Shown: piece by piece, positions 7,566 through 14,387 of the stretch
Position numbering within the stretch: position 1 is the first letter of the stretch
Layout: every line of letters starts with the position of its first letter
Assembly: GCF_028823615.1 (NCBI RefSeq)
Contig: NZ_JAPEHT010000002.1
Coordinates: forward strand, 1-64,000
Direction: 5' to 3'
Length of the DNA stretch: 64,000 nucleotides
Source: Planococcus sp. A6
Lineage (GTDB): Bacteria; Bacillota; Bacilli; Bacillales_A; Planococcaceae
The notes under the pieces: model-generated
What the model was told of the DNA's origin: nothing
Seen by the model: the letters and a program-made list of their open reading frames with translations, nothing else
The model's database searches: none
Program-made: the position numbers and the translations under genes

Positions 7566-7670
7566 TACACAAAGCGTGTAAATATACTTATTACACAAAA
7601 TGCGTAGTTATTTATTGACATGTCTCAAAATGTGTAGTAAATTAAAAACAATAAGTACACGAATCGTGTA
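7566..7670. promoter_or_regulatory. Operator cluster of the lysis-lysogeny switch
   Basis: Four related 15-mers: 7566-7580 TACACAAAGCGTGTA, 7592-7606 TACACAAAATGCGTA, 7622-7636 GTCTCAAAATGTGTA (one good half), and 7656-7670 TACACGAATCGTGTA (perfect palindrome around the centre). They lie between the repressor and Cro-like genes; the third sits inside the spacer of the rightward promoter. Confidence 0.8.
7615..7643 (+). promoter_or_regulatory. Early rightward promoter
   Basis: TTGACA at 7615-7620, a 17-base spacer, TAAATT at 7638-7643. The third operator copy fills the spacer and the fourth lies just downstream, so repressor binding should block it. Confidence 0.8.
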
Positions 7671-7688
7671 ATTAAGGGGGTGTTCGTA

Positions 7689-7916
7689 GTGAGGAAATGG
7701 CTAAAAGATCAGCGCATTAACTTAGGATTTACTCAAGAAGAGGTAGCAGAGAAGGCAGGGATTGCACGTACTACTTACGCAATGATTGAACAAGGAGAGC
7801 GATCCCCTAGCGTTATAGTCGCAAAAAAAATCGCACAGTCTCTCGAGTTTCAATGGACTATTTTTTTTGAAAAAGAAGTACACGAATCGCGTAGTGAAAA
7901 GCGAGTTGTAGTATAA
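7689..7916 (+). CDS. Cro-like XRE-family regulator
   Basis: 75 residues from a GTG at 7689, eight bases after AAGGGGG; an earlier GTG at 7680 is too close to that site. It is almost entirely HTH: FTQEEVAEKAGIARTTYAMI then EQGERSPSVIVAKKIAQSL, ending FFEKEVHESRSEKRVVV. It is the first gene of the early operon and divergent from the CI-like gene, and its recognition helix is nearly identical to that of the repressor, so both probably read the same TACACG sites. A fifth such site lies inside its own 3' end. Confidence 0.88.
   Translation: MRKWLKDQRINLGFTQEEVAEKAGIARTTYAMIEQGERSPSVIVAKKIAQSLEFQWTIFFEKEVHESRSEKRVVV
7879..7893. promoter_or_regulatory. Fifth operator copy inside the cro-like gene
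   Basis: TACACGAATCGCGTA differs by one base from the perfect palindrome at 7656-7670. It lies within the last codons of the Cro-like gene, about 220 bases downstream of the main cluster, a spacing compatible with repressor looping. Confidence 0.65.
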
Positions 7917-7998
7917 GAAAGGGGGACCGTAGAAGTCTTGCTCTGAGAGCGAGGCCGTGCTCCTGAGGAAATATTAAACAATGAAAAGAGGCGGGATG

Positions 7999-8667
7999 AT
8001 GAATAATCTGAAAGTTGTTTCCAAAGATGGACAATTAGTAACTGACAGCAGAGATGTCGCAGCAATGACCGGCAAAGAACACAAAGAATTGATGCGGTCG
8101 ATCAGACAGTATTCAAGTATTTTAACCGGCGCAAAATTGCGCTCGTTAGATTTCTTTGTTCCTCACTACTATGAAGATGCCAAAAAGGAGCAGCGCCCTT
8201 GTTTCTTACTTACCAAAAAGGGATGCGATATGGTCGCCAATAAAATGACCGGCGAGCGTGGGGTTCTATTCACTGCAGAATATGTCACGCGATTTGAAAA
8301 AATGGAAAAATCGATGCAACAACCTAAATTGCTTTCCGAGAGCGAGCAATTAAGAGCTTCGCTGAAACTGACGCTAGAAGCACACGATCAAATTGGGCTG
8401 GTGAAGCAAGAGATCGCAGAAGTTCGGGATATCGCCGAAAACCAAGTGACGTTGGATTACGGTGAACAAAGACGATTGCAAAAAGCGGTGGCCATCAAAG
8501 TCTACGAGCTGGAAACAGACCCTATCGACAAACGAAAGCTATTCAGTGAACTATATCGCGAAATAAAAGATCGCTTCGCGGTCGCCTCGTACAAGGACAT
8601 AAAGCGTAAAGATCTACAAATCGCTATTCGTTATATCGATGGTTGGCTTCCAAGAAAGGTTTCATAA
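7999..8667 (+). CDS. Rha-family regulator with ORF6C domain
   Basis: 222 residues from the ATG at 7999 (AGAGG seven bases upstream); an in-frame ATG at 7981 is also possible. The N-terminal Rha domain at about 5-100 is recognisable from TDSRDVAAMTGKEHKELMRSI and from FLLTKKGCDMVANKMTGERG. A helical linker follows, then an ORF6C domain at about 120-220 (KAVAIKVYELETD, ELYREIKDRF, IRYIDGWLP). Rha proteins are phage regulators that interfere with growth in some host backgrounds; ORF6C domains occur in many Gram-positive phage regulators. Early operon, second gene. Confidence 0.88.
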   Translation: MNNLKVVSKDGQLVTDSRDVAAMTGKEHKELMRSIRQYSSILTGAKLRSLDFFVPHYYEDAKKEQRPCFLLTKKGCDMVANKMTGERGVLFTAEYVTRFEKMEKSMQQPKLLSESEQLRASLKLTLEAHDQIGLVKQEIAEVRDIAENQVTLDYGEQRRLQKAVAIKVYELETDPIDKRKLFSELYREIKDRFAVASYKDIKRKDLQIAIRYIDGWLPRKVS

Positions 8668-8704
8668 AAAAAGGGCCTAGAGGCGCCCGGGAGGAGTGGT
8701 AACC

Positions 8705-9019
8705 GTGGATACAAACATGATCGTTACATTAACTGTTGAGGATTTACGGCAAGTCTTTCGAGAAGAAATTCGTTCAGAAGTGCATGCAGCTGTGAAACAG
8801 TTGGCTCCAAGGGAAGAGCTGCCGCGGTTTCTAACTCGCGAGGAGGCGAAGATTCTGCTGAGGGTCAGCGAAACTAAGATGAGTGAGCTGATGGGCAGGA
8901 CAGACTTTCCAGTTTGCAGAGAGTTCGGCGTCAAAATCAATACAGACGAGCTGTTCAAATGGGTTGAAGCCAATACGCCGGCCCTCCATAAGAGGCATCA
9001 CAGCTTGTCTGTAATTTAA
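8705..9019 (+). CDS. Small helix-turn-helix DNA-binding protein
   Basis: 104 residues from a GTG at 8705 with GGAGG ten bases upstream. The C-terminal half reads FLTREEAKILLRVSETKMSEL then VCREFGVKINTDELFKWVE, the layout of excisionase/MerR-like HTH_17 domains, in which a winged helix is followed by a C-terminal anchoring residue run. The N-terminal 45 residues are an amphipathic helix (VEDLRQVFREEIRSEVHAAV). It could act as excisionase for the integrase or as an early regulator; its position in the early operon rather than next to int leaves this open. Confidence 0.7.
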   Translation: MDTNMIVTLTVEDLRQVFREEIRSEVHAAVKQLAPREELPRFLTREEAKILLRVSETKMSELMGRTDFPVCREFGVKINTDELFKWVEANTPALHKRHHSLSVI

Positions 9020-9107
9020 GTATAGACAAGCTGCACGTAACTGCTGGTAAACAAGAAGACATCTTGTACAAGTAATGTGAATCTATCGAAAGAAAGGAAG
9101 AAAAACT

Positions 9108-9620
9108 ATGAAGAAATCAAGATTAACCGATTCGTTTAAAGAAATGAGAAATGGCCAGACTCAAGAACAGCTGGCCATGGAGCTCAACGTTTCCAGAGAG
9201 TCTATATCTAAATACGAGAACGGCCATGTCCGGTTGCCCCAAGACATCGCACGAAACCTAATGGCCAAGCACGACAATCCACGCTTTGCTCTCGCTGTTC
9301 GAAGCCAGTATACGAAAACAGGGCCTATCTGGTTGGATGGTCCCAATGTAGATTTACATCGTTCGGCAGTAAAGGAGAAGACGCTTGAAGAAATCAAAGA
9401 AGTCTCCGAAGCGATTAAAGCATTCAGTTTTGCTCAGCCATTTACAATCTTATCCTCATGGCAATTACCGCAGGTAGAAAAGCTTTTAGAGGAAACGGCA
9501 GAAGCCATTACAGCACTAGAGCACTTGACTGCAATCGTCTGCGAGGAAGCGAATATCAGTTACAACGGTGTATGGCAAAAGCATCATACTCAAATGCGAG
9601 CAAAAGGATATGTGCAATGA
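9108..9620 (+). CDS. XRE-family protein with helical C-terminal domain
   Basis: 170 residues; ribosome site AAAGGAAG. The N-terminal HTH at about 8-60 is clear (QTQEQLAMELNVSRESISKYE), followed by a longer alpha-helical domain (KTLEEIKEVSEAIKAF, then QVEKLLEETAEAITALEHL). This is a common phage early protein type of unknown target. It is translationally coupled by a 4-base overlap to a 38-residue membrane peptide. Confidence 0.8.
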   Translation: MKKSRLTDSFKEMRNGQTQEQLAMELNVSRESISKYENGHVRLPQDIARNLMAKHDNPRFALAVRSQYTKTGPIWLDGPNVDLHRSAVKEKTLEEIKEVSEAIKAFSFAQPFTILSSWQLPQVEKLLEETAEAITALEHLTAIVCEEANISYNGVWQKHHTQMRAKGYVQ

Positions 9621-9733
9621 TTCAAACTGGCGAAGCATTACACACGCTCATCGCTACTGGTCTTGTGGGATTTCTTTGCTTCTTAGTTGGAACGCAGTTC
9701 GGTTCTATAAATGCACAAAAAAATGACGACTGA
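9617..9733 (+). CDS. 38-residue single-helix membrane protein
   Basis: ATG overlaps the stop of the upstream gene (ATGA). The peptide MIQTGEALHTLIATGLVGFL continues as CFLVGTQFGS and ends in a charged QKNDD tail: one transmembrane helix with a short cytoplasmic end. It is one of several tiny membrane proteins spread through the early operon. Function unknown. Confidence 0.6.
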   Translation: MIQTGEALHTLIATGLVGFLCFLVGTQFGSINAQKNDD

Positions 9734-9782
9734 GTTAGAGCTCAGCCGCCAAGAAAACTACAAAAGGTTATTTCGATTATAC

Positions 9783-9848
9783 CGAGAGCTTTGGCTCTCG
9801 TCAATCAGCCCAGGAATGTTCCCCCGTTTCCGTTCCTGGTCTGATTGA
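9783..9848 (+). other. Two stacked hairpins in early-operon leader
   Basis: The first hairpin is perfect: CGAGAGC-TTTG-GCTCTCG (9783-9800). It is followed without a gap by arms 9801-9816 and 9833-9848 that pair at 15 of 16 bases around a 16-base loop. No T run follows, so neither is a simple terminator. The structure sits between the 38-residue peptide gene and the 49-residue gene at 9883. Confidence 0.65.
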
Positions 9849-9882
9849 TGGGATTCAACCATCAGAAAGTAGGTGAGCACAG

Positions 9883-10032
9883 ATGTCAAAAGAGCTTGTT
9901 CGTCTTCTGAAAGAAGAAATCGAAGAAACTGCAGACTACAATCCAGTAGTTACTGTTTCTCGGAAAAACCTCAAGGCGCTAATTGCCGATCATAAAGCGC
10001 TATTGAAGAAAGTTGAATCTGAAAGGCGGTAA
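9883..10032 (+). CDS. 49-residue hypothetical phage protein
   Basis: AGGTGAG ribosome site; MSKELVRLLKEEIEETADYN, ending LKKVESERR. It is predicted to be wholly helical and charged; family not recognised. It lies just downstream of the double hairpin and five bases before the next gene start, so it is part of the early operon. Confidence 0.6.
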   Translation: MSKELVRLLKEEIEETADYNPVVTVSRKNLKALIADHKALLKKVESERR

Positions 10033-10036
10033 GGAA

Positions 10037-10270
10037 ATGACAGCAGAAGGGCTTGCAGCTGCACAGCTTGCAACATTCAAAAGCTCCCAGAAGATGCAGG
10101 AAATCGTTAAAAGTATTCAACTCGCAACAAATGGAGGCGCAAAGTTCGCGTTTATTTTGAACGAAAAACTCGGCTCAACTCGCGATGCTGTTTTAATCGT
10201 CACGCTGTTGCGCATCGACTATCACTATACGGTGACCTTCCACAAAGAAGGCATTGCAGTGAAATTATGA
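10037..10270 (+). CDS. Hypothetical early phage protein
   Basis: 77 residues from the ATG at 10037 (MTAEGLAAAQ); the longer frame from 10013 overlaps the upstream gene. A helical N-terminus is followed by a beta-looking C-terminus (DAVLIVTLLRIDYHYTVTF). No family recognised. Confidence 0.6.
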   Translation: MTAEGLAAAQLATFKSSQKMQEIVKSIQLATNGGAKFAFILNEKLGSTRDAVLIVTLLRIDYHYTVTFHKEGIAVKL

Positions 10271-10283
10271 AGGAGGAATTAGA

Positions 10284-10643
10284 ATGGCCAAAAAAATTGA
10301 AGAACTAATCGAATTTCAAGACAACCAAGAACTGAGTAATCGGTTGCGCAAGCTTCCAAGCAGTGCTCATGAGCGCATCCTAGAAAACATCATCACGCAA
10401 GTTTGCTGGCACGGTCCGGTTGATCGCGAATGGCTCAGCGGCGAAATCAAATGCCAGGAGATCGTCGAAAGACGGGCGGAGAAAGCGGTAGCTGATTTCC
10501 CGATTGAAGATCACTTCGGGTCAGAGATTCGAGTTGGCGATAAGTGGTTCACGGATCAAGCAGGCAGAGTGATTTTGGAAGACAACATGGACGACTACTT
10601 ACTGGAAGTCGCGAACCTTCAAATCTGCCGGGCAATAGAATAA
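10284..10643 (+). CDS. Hypothetical early phage protein
   Basis: 119 residues with GGAGG ribosome site. Acidic, mixed alpha/beta; landmarks are RKLPSSAHERILENIITQV and DKWFTDQAGRVILEDN. No family recognised. It is the last gene before the structured spacer that precedes the recombination cassette. Confidence 0.65.
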   Translation: MAKKIEELIEFQDNQELSNRLRKLPSSAHERILENIITQVCWHGPVDREWLSGEIKCQEIVERRAEKAVADFPIEDHFGSEIRVGDKWFTDQAGRVILEDNMDDYLLEVANLQICRAIE

Positions 10644-10734
10644 GCCGGCTGCAGAAGCAACCGGCTCACGACTTACCGTCCCATTGGCGTGGGTAGACGG
10701 TGCAAAGCTAAATATTATGTGCTTATTGTAGCAC
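10643..10734 (+). other. Spacer with three hairpins before the recombination genes
   Basis: Arms AGCCGG.TGC / GCA.CCGGCT at 10643-10666 close on an AGAA loop. ACCGTC / GACGGT is at 10675-10701 with an inner CCA/TGG pairing. GTGC / GCAC is at 10719-10734. None has a T run. They precede the ribosome site of the ATPase gene and may control its translation or processing. Confidence 0.5.
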
Positions 10735-10752
10735 AAATCAGGAGGAATGGTC

Positions 10753-12726
10753 ATGAAAGAAATCAGAGTCAATTATCTGAAGCTCACCAATTTCAAAGGC
10801 GTAAAATATTTCGATTTACCGGTAAACGGTGAAGATGTCCGAGTTTATGGCGATAACGCAACTGGAAAGACGACCTTGTTCGACGCCTTCCTTTGGCTCC
10901 TGTTCGATAAGGACAGCCAAAACAAAAAAGACTTCGGCATCAAAACGTTAGAGCAAGGCAAAGAAAAACACATGCTGGACCACGAAGTAGAGTGTGGATT
11001 AAGTGTGGACAACCAGCCGATGGTCCTTCGCAAAGTCTTCCGAGAAAAATGGACACAGAAGCGCGGATCCAGTGCATCAGAGTTTACGGGTCATGAAACC
11101 AATTACTTCATAGATGAAACGCCGCTGAAAAAGAGTGAATTCAATAAGCGGATTGAAACCATCGTGGAAGAAGAAATCTTCAAGCTCCTTACATCGCCTT
11201 CTTACTTTAATGAACAAGTGAAATGGCAGGATCGCCGCAAAATTGTTTTAAGCATTTCAGGTGAGATTGAGGACGATGAAGTCTTCCAGTCGCAGGACGA
11301 TATGAAAGGCTTGAAGTTAATCCTTAAAGGCAAGAACTTAGAGGACTTCAAAAAGACCATCAGCTCTCAACGGAAAAAGATCAACGAAGAGTTGGACCGC
11401 ATTCCGATTCGTGTGAACGAGCTTGAATTGTCTATTCCGGAAGGAGAAGCGGACTTGCCGGCATTGAAAGCAAAGGCTAATGAGCTCGATCAGCAAATCG
11501 AAGAGCTTCAGGGACAAATCAGTTCCATTAAGAACGGGAATGCAGTCCTCACGAAAGAAGGGGAACTGCAGAAAGTAGAAATGGAAATCAGCAACTTTAA
11601 GCGTGAGTTCGAGAACGATTCCAAAGAAGAGTTGTATCGCCTGAAAGCGAAGCTCCAGGAAGAACAATCGAACTTGCAGCTGATGACATCCCGCAAAAAC
11701 GAAAAGACTCGAGACATTAGCTACAACGTCGAGCGGATCGAACGCATTGAAAACTCCCTTATCGAACTGAGAGCGAAATGGTCGGAGATCAACAAACAGC
11801 AGCCTAATCACAATGCCGAGTGTGCTTGCCCGACCTGTGGCCAAGAACTTCCGGAAGAGCAAGTAAAAGCGGCGGAAGAAAAAGCGTTGGCTCAATTCAA
11901 CCTTCGAAAGTCTGGTGAGTTGAAAAAGCTCCAGGAAGACGGGGGCCGCGGAGCCGCTGAAAAGAAACGAATTGAAGAAGAAAATAACCGGCACCAAAGC
12001 GAGCTGGACGAACTGGAGACAGCGATTGATGCTAAAGAAAAGGTAATTGCTAAAATCAAAGCCGACTTCGCCACCGCTGAAAGCAGTGTGCAGGATGTTA
12101 CCAAGTCTCCTAAGTTCACAGAGCTCCAAGACGAGGCAGCTCATATCCGATCTGATATCGGCGAGCTGAAATACAAGGCCGACGAAGCAGCAGAAGACAT
12201 TCAGACCGAGATTGCTCAGTTGAAGGTGAAGCGTGATGCGGTAAACGAGGAAATTGCGGTTTACGCGAATGTCGGACCTCTCAAAGCGCGGATTCAAGAA
12301 TACATGGATCAAGAAGAAGCGCTCGCTGCTGAATTCGAAAAGCTAGAACATCACTTATTCCTGGTCGATGAGTTTACTCGAGCGAAAGTGAAAATCATGG
12401 AAGACAAAATCAATTCGAAATTTAAGTATGCTCGCTTCAAATTGTTCGAAAACCAAATCAACGGCGGTTTGCAGGAAGTCTGTGAGACGACGTTTGAGGG
12501 CGTACCTTACGGATCTGGCTTAAACAACGCGGCACGCATCAATGTCGGGCTGGACATCATCAACACGCTTTCCGAGTTCCATGGCATCAAGGCACCGATT
12601 TTCATCGATAATGCCGAAGCCGTAACGAAGCTCATCGACACAGACTCGCAGTTGATCAGCCTGGTCGTTTCAGAAGCTGACAAAAAACTACGCGTCGAAA
12701 ACAACAAATTAGAGGAGGCAATTTAA
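10753..12726 (+). CDS. SMC/SbcC/Rad50-like AAA ATPase
   Basis: 657 residues from the ATG at 10753 (GGAGG seven bases upstream). The order is an N-terminal ABC half with Walker A GDNATGKT (33-40) and a long coiled coil at about 190-550. The coil is broken by a zinc-hook-like CACPTCG around Cys359/Cys362, and the C-terminal ABC half carries a Walker B-like IFIDNAEAV (Asp619). The whole protein is shorter than bacterial SbcC (about 1000 residues). It precedes recT and a metallo-beta-lactamase-fold gene with no gaps. By analogy with SbcCD and phage gp46/47 it probably powers end processing that feeds RecT single strands. Confidence 0.85.
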   Translation: MKEIRVNYLKLTNFKGVKYFDLPVNGEDVRVYGDNATGKTTLFDAFLWLLFDKDSQNKKDFGIKTLEQGKEKHMLDHEVECGLSVDNQPMVLRKVFREKWTQKRGSSASEFTGHETNYFIDETPLKKSEFNKRIETIVEEEIFKLLTSPSYFNEQVKWQDRRKIVLSISGEIEDDEVFQSQDDMKGLKLILKGKNLEDFKKTISSQRKKINEELDRIPIRVNELELSIPEGEADLPALKAKANELDQQIEELQGQISSIKNGNAVLTKEGELQKVEMEISNFKREFENDSKEELYRLKAKLQEEQSNLQLMTSRKNEKTRDISYNVERIERIENSLIELRAKWSEINKQQPNHNAECACPTCGQELPEEQVKAAEEKALAQFNLRKSGELKKLQEDGGRGAAEKKRIEEENNRHQSELDELETAIDAKEKVIAKIKADFATAESSVQDVTKSPKFTELQDEAAHIRSDIGELKYKADEAAEDIQTEIAQLKVKRDAVNEEIAVYANVGPLKARIQEYMDQEEALAAEFEKLEHHLFLVDEFTRAKVKIMEDKINSKFKYARFKLFENQINGGLQEVCETTFEGVPYGSGLNNAARINVGLDIINTLSEFHGIKAPIFIDNAEAVTKLIDTDSQLISLVVSEADKKLRVENNKLEEAI

Positions 12727-12727
12727 T

Positions 12728-13657
12728 ATGACGAATCAAATTCAGCAAAATCCAAACAACCTGCCAGCTGAATCAAACAAACAGAATGCAATGGTGACAA
12801 GGGTCGCCGAAAAGGTTCAAAGCATGGTTGAAAATAATCAAATCAACATCCCGGAAAATTACTCTATTGTCAACGCAGTTCAAGCAGCTTATTTCAAGCT
12901 GACAGAGGTAGATTTCAAGAAGAAGACTGCATTAATCGATAGCGCGACCAAAGAGAGTGTCGCATTCTCCTTACAAGATATGGCTATCCAAGCATTGAGC
13001 GTCGCTAAGAATCAAGGGTACTTTATCGTTTACGGTGACAAGATGCAGTTCATCCGGTCTTACCACGGTACCCAAGCGGTTATTAAGCGCATGCGTGGTG
13101 TTAAAGACATTTGGGCTAACGTTATCTGGAAAGGTGAAAAGTTCGAGGTAGCCTATAACGAGCGTGGCCAATTGGCATTTAAATCACACGAAGTTGATTG
13201 GAAGGCTGCTACCGGCAAGAAAGACGATATCGAAGGTGCTTATTGCATCATCGAACGTGATGATGGAGTACAGTTCCTGACCGTCATGACGATTGCGGAA
13301 ATACAAACTTCTTGGTCTCAATCGAGTATGGCAGCAGTACAAAACAAATATCCACAAGAAATGGCAAAGCGAACTGTAATCAACCGAGCAGCAAAAGCAT
13401 TCATCAACACTTCAGATGACAGTGACTTGTTCATTGGGGCAATTAACCGTACCACGGAAAATGAGTATGACAATGAACGAAAAGAAATTAATCCAGAATT
13501 TGAAATTAAGCAAAATGCGAACACTGAATCGCTGGATATTCAACCAAAGACTATTGAACAACCGAAAGCAGATAAATCCACAGGCGAAACACCACCTGAG
13601 AAAGAAACAGAGCTCGTCGACGCTGCTACGGCTGAAGACGATGCTGCACCGTTCTAA
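12728..13657 (+). CDS. recT: RecT single-strand annealing protein
   Basis: 309 residues. The RecT core spans about residues 20-225: TALIDSATKESVAFSLQDMA, GDKMQFIRSYHGTQAVIKR, then KRTVINRAAKAFINTSDDSD. The remaining 85 residues are low-complexity and acidic and end AEDDAAPF, resembling the DDxxPF tip of bacterial SSB. RecT binds single-stranded DNA and anneals homologous strands during phage recombination. Its stop overlaps the next start (TAATGA), and its start lies two bases after the ATPase stop, so the three genes form one translational unit. Confidence 0.93.
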   Translation: MTNQIQQNPNNLPAESNKQNAMVTRVAEKVQSMVENNQINIPENYSIVNAVQAAYFKLTEVDFKKKTALIDSATKESVAFSLQDMAIQALSVAKNQGYFIVYGDKMQFIRSYHGTQAVIKRMRGVKDIWANVIWKGEKFEVAYNERGQLAFKSHEVDWKAATGKKDDIEGAYCIIERDDGVQFLTVMTIAEIQTSWSQSSMAAVQNKYPQEMAKRTVINRAAKAFINTSDDSDLFIGAINRTTENEYDNERKEINPEFEIKQNANTESLDIQPKTIEQPKADKSTGETPPEKETELVDAATAEDDAAPF

Positions 13658-14358
13658 TGATCGAGATCAAAACACTGGCGACTGGATCGAAGGGGAACTG
13701 CTATTACATCACTGATGGCCACACTCCCCTTCTTCTGGAAGCGGGCATCCGGTTCAAAGACATCCAACGGAAATTGAACTTTCAAACTCGCAGCATCAAA
13801 GGTTGCTTGATCACTCACGAGCACAAGGACCACTGCGCCGGTCTCCCGGAGGTCTTAAAGAGCGGCATCGACTGTTACCTCTCGCCAGGCACCAAAGAAG
13901 CTCTAGGCATCCAGCATCATCGCCTGAAGGCAATCGAAAACAAAAAGCAATTCACTGTCGGCACATGGACTGTTTTGCCGTTTGATGTACAGCACGACGT
14001 CTCTGAACCCTTTGGCTTCCTGTTGGTGAATGAAGCTGGAGACAAGCTATTATTCGCCACTGACACCTATTACATCAAGTACAAGTTCCAGGGGCTCACT
14101 CACCTGATGGTGGAATGCAACTACTCGCAGAAGATACTAGATGAAAACATTCTATCGGGACGCACGCCAAAGGTCCTCAGAAAGCGTCTGATGCATTCTC
14201 ACTTCTCCCTGGAGAACATGAAGGAATTCTTAAAAGCGAACGACCTGAAGCAACTGGAGGAGATTTGGCTGCTCCATTTATCGGACTCGAACAGCAACGA
14301 AGAATTATTCCGAAAAGAAGTCGCAGAGCTCACTGGCAAGATGATCTACATTCCATAA
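13657..14358 (+). CDS. Metallo-beta-lactamase-fold hydrolase, probable nuclease
   Basis: 233 residues. Metal-binding THEHKDH is at 53-59 (HxHxDH), preceded by the typical GSKGNCYYI opening seen in YycJ/WalJ-type exonucleases; later ligands are likely in FATDTYY (Asp) and HLSDSNS (His). In phages this family sits beside RecT/SMC-like ATPases and is thought to supply the exonuclease that makes single strands. Here no YqaJ- or lambda Exo-type nuclease is present, so this is the best candidate. Start overlaps the recT stop. Confidence 0.88.
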   Translation: MIEIKTLATGSKGNCYYITDGHTPLLLEAGIRFKDIQRKLNFQTRSIKGCLITHEHKDHCAGLPEVLKSGIDCYLSPGTKEALGIQHHRLKAIENKKQFTVGTWTVLPFDVQHDVSEPFGFLLVNEAGDKLLFATDTYYIKYKFQGLTHLMVECNYSQKILDENILSGRTPKVLRKRLMHSHFSLENMKEFLKANDLKQLEEIWLLHLSDSNSNEELFRKEVAELTGKMIYIP

Positions 14359-14387
14359 ACAAATTTCGATGGGAAGGGGGTACGAGA

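Noticed and set aside
7566-7893. Regularly recurring 15-mers that could suggest a CRISPR array
   Set aside because: The repeats are palindromic, too short, irregularly spaced and located at divergent promoters; they are operators.
9458-9733. 91-codon frame overlapping the XRE gene
   Set aside because: Only the last 38 codons, after the coupled ATG at 9617, look like a protein; the rest is a shadow of the XRE gene.
11338-12312. Long open frame on the minus strand (324 codons) opposite the SMC-like ATPase
   Set aside because: It mirrors the coiled-coil coding region, where Glu/Lys codon bias keeps the opposite strand open; no ribosome site and no protein character.
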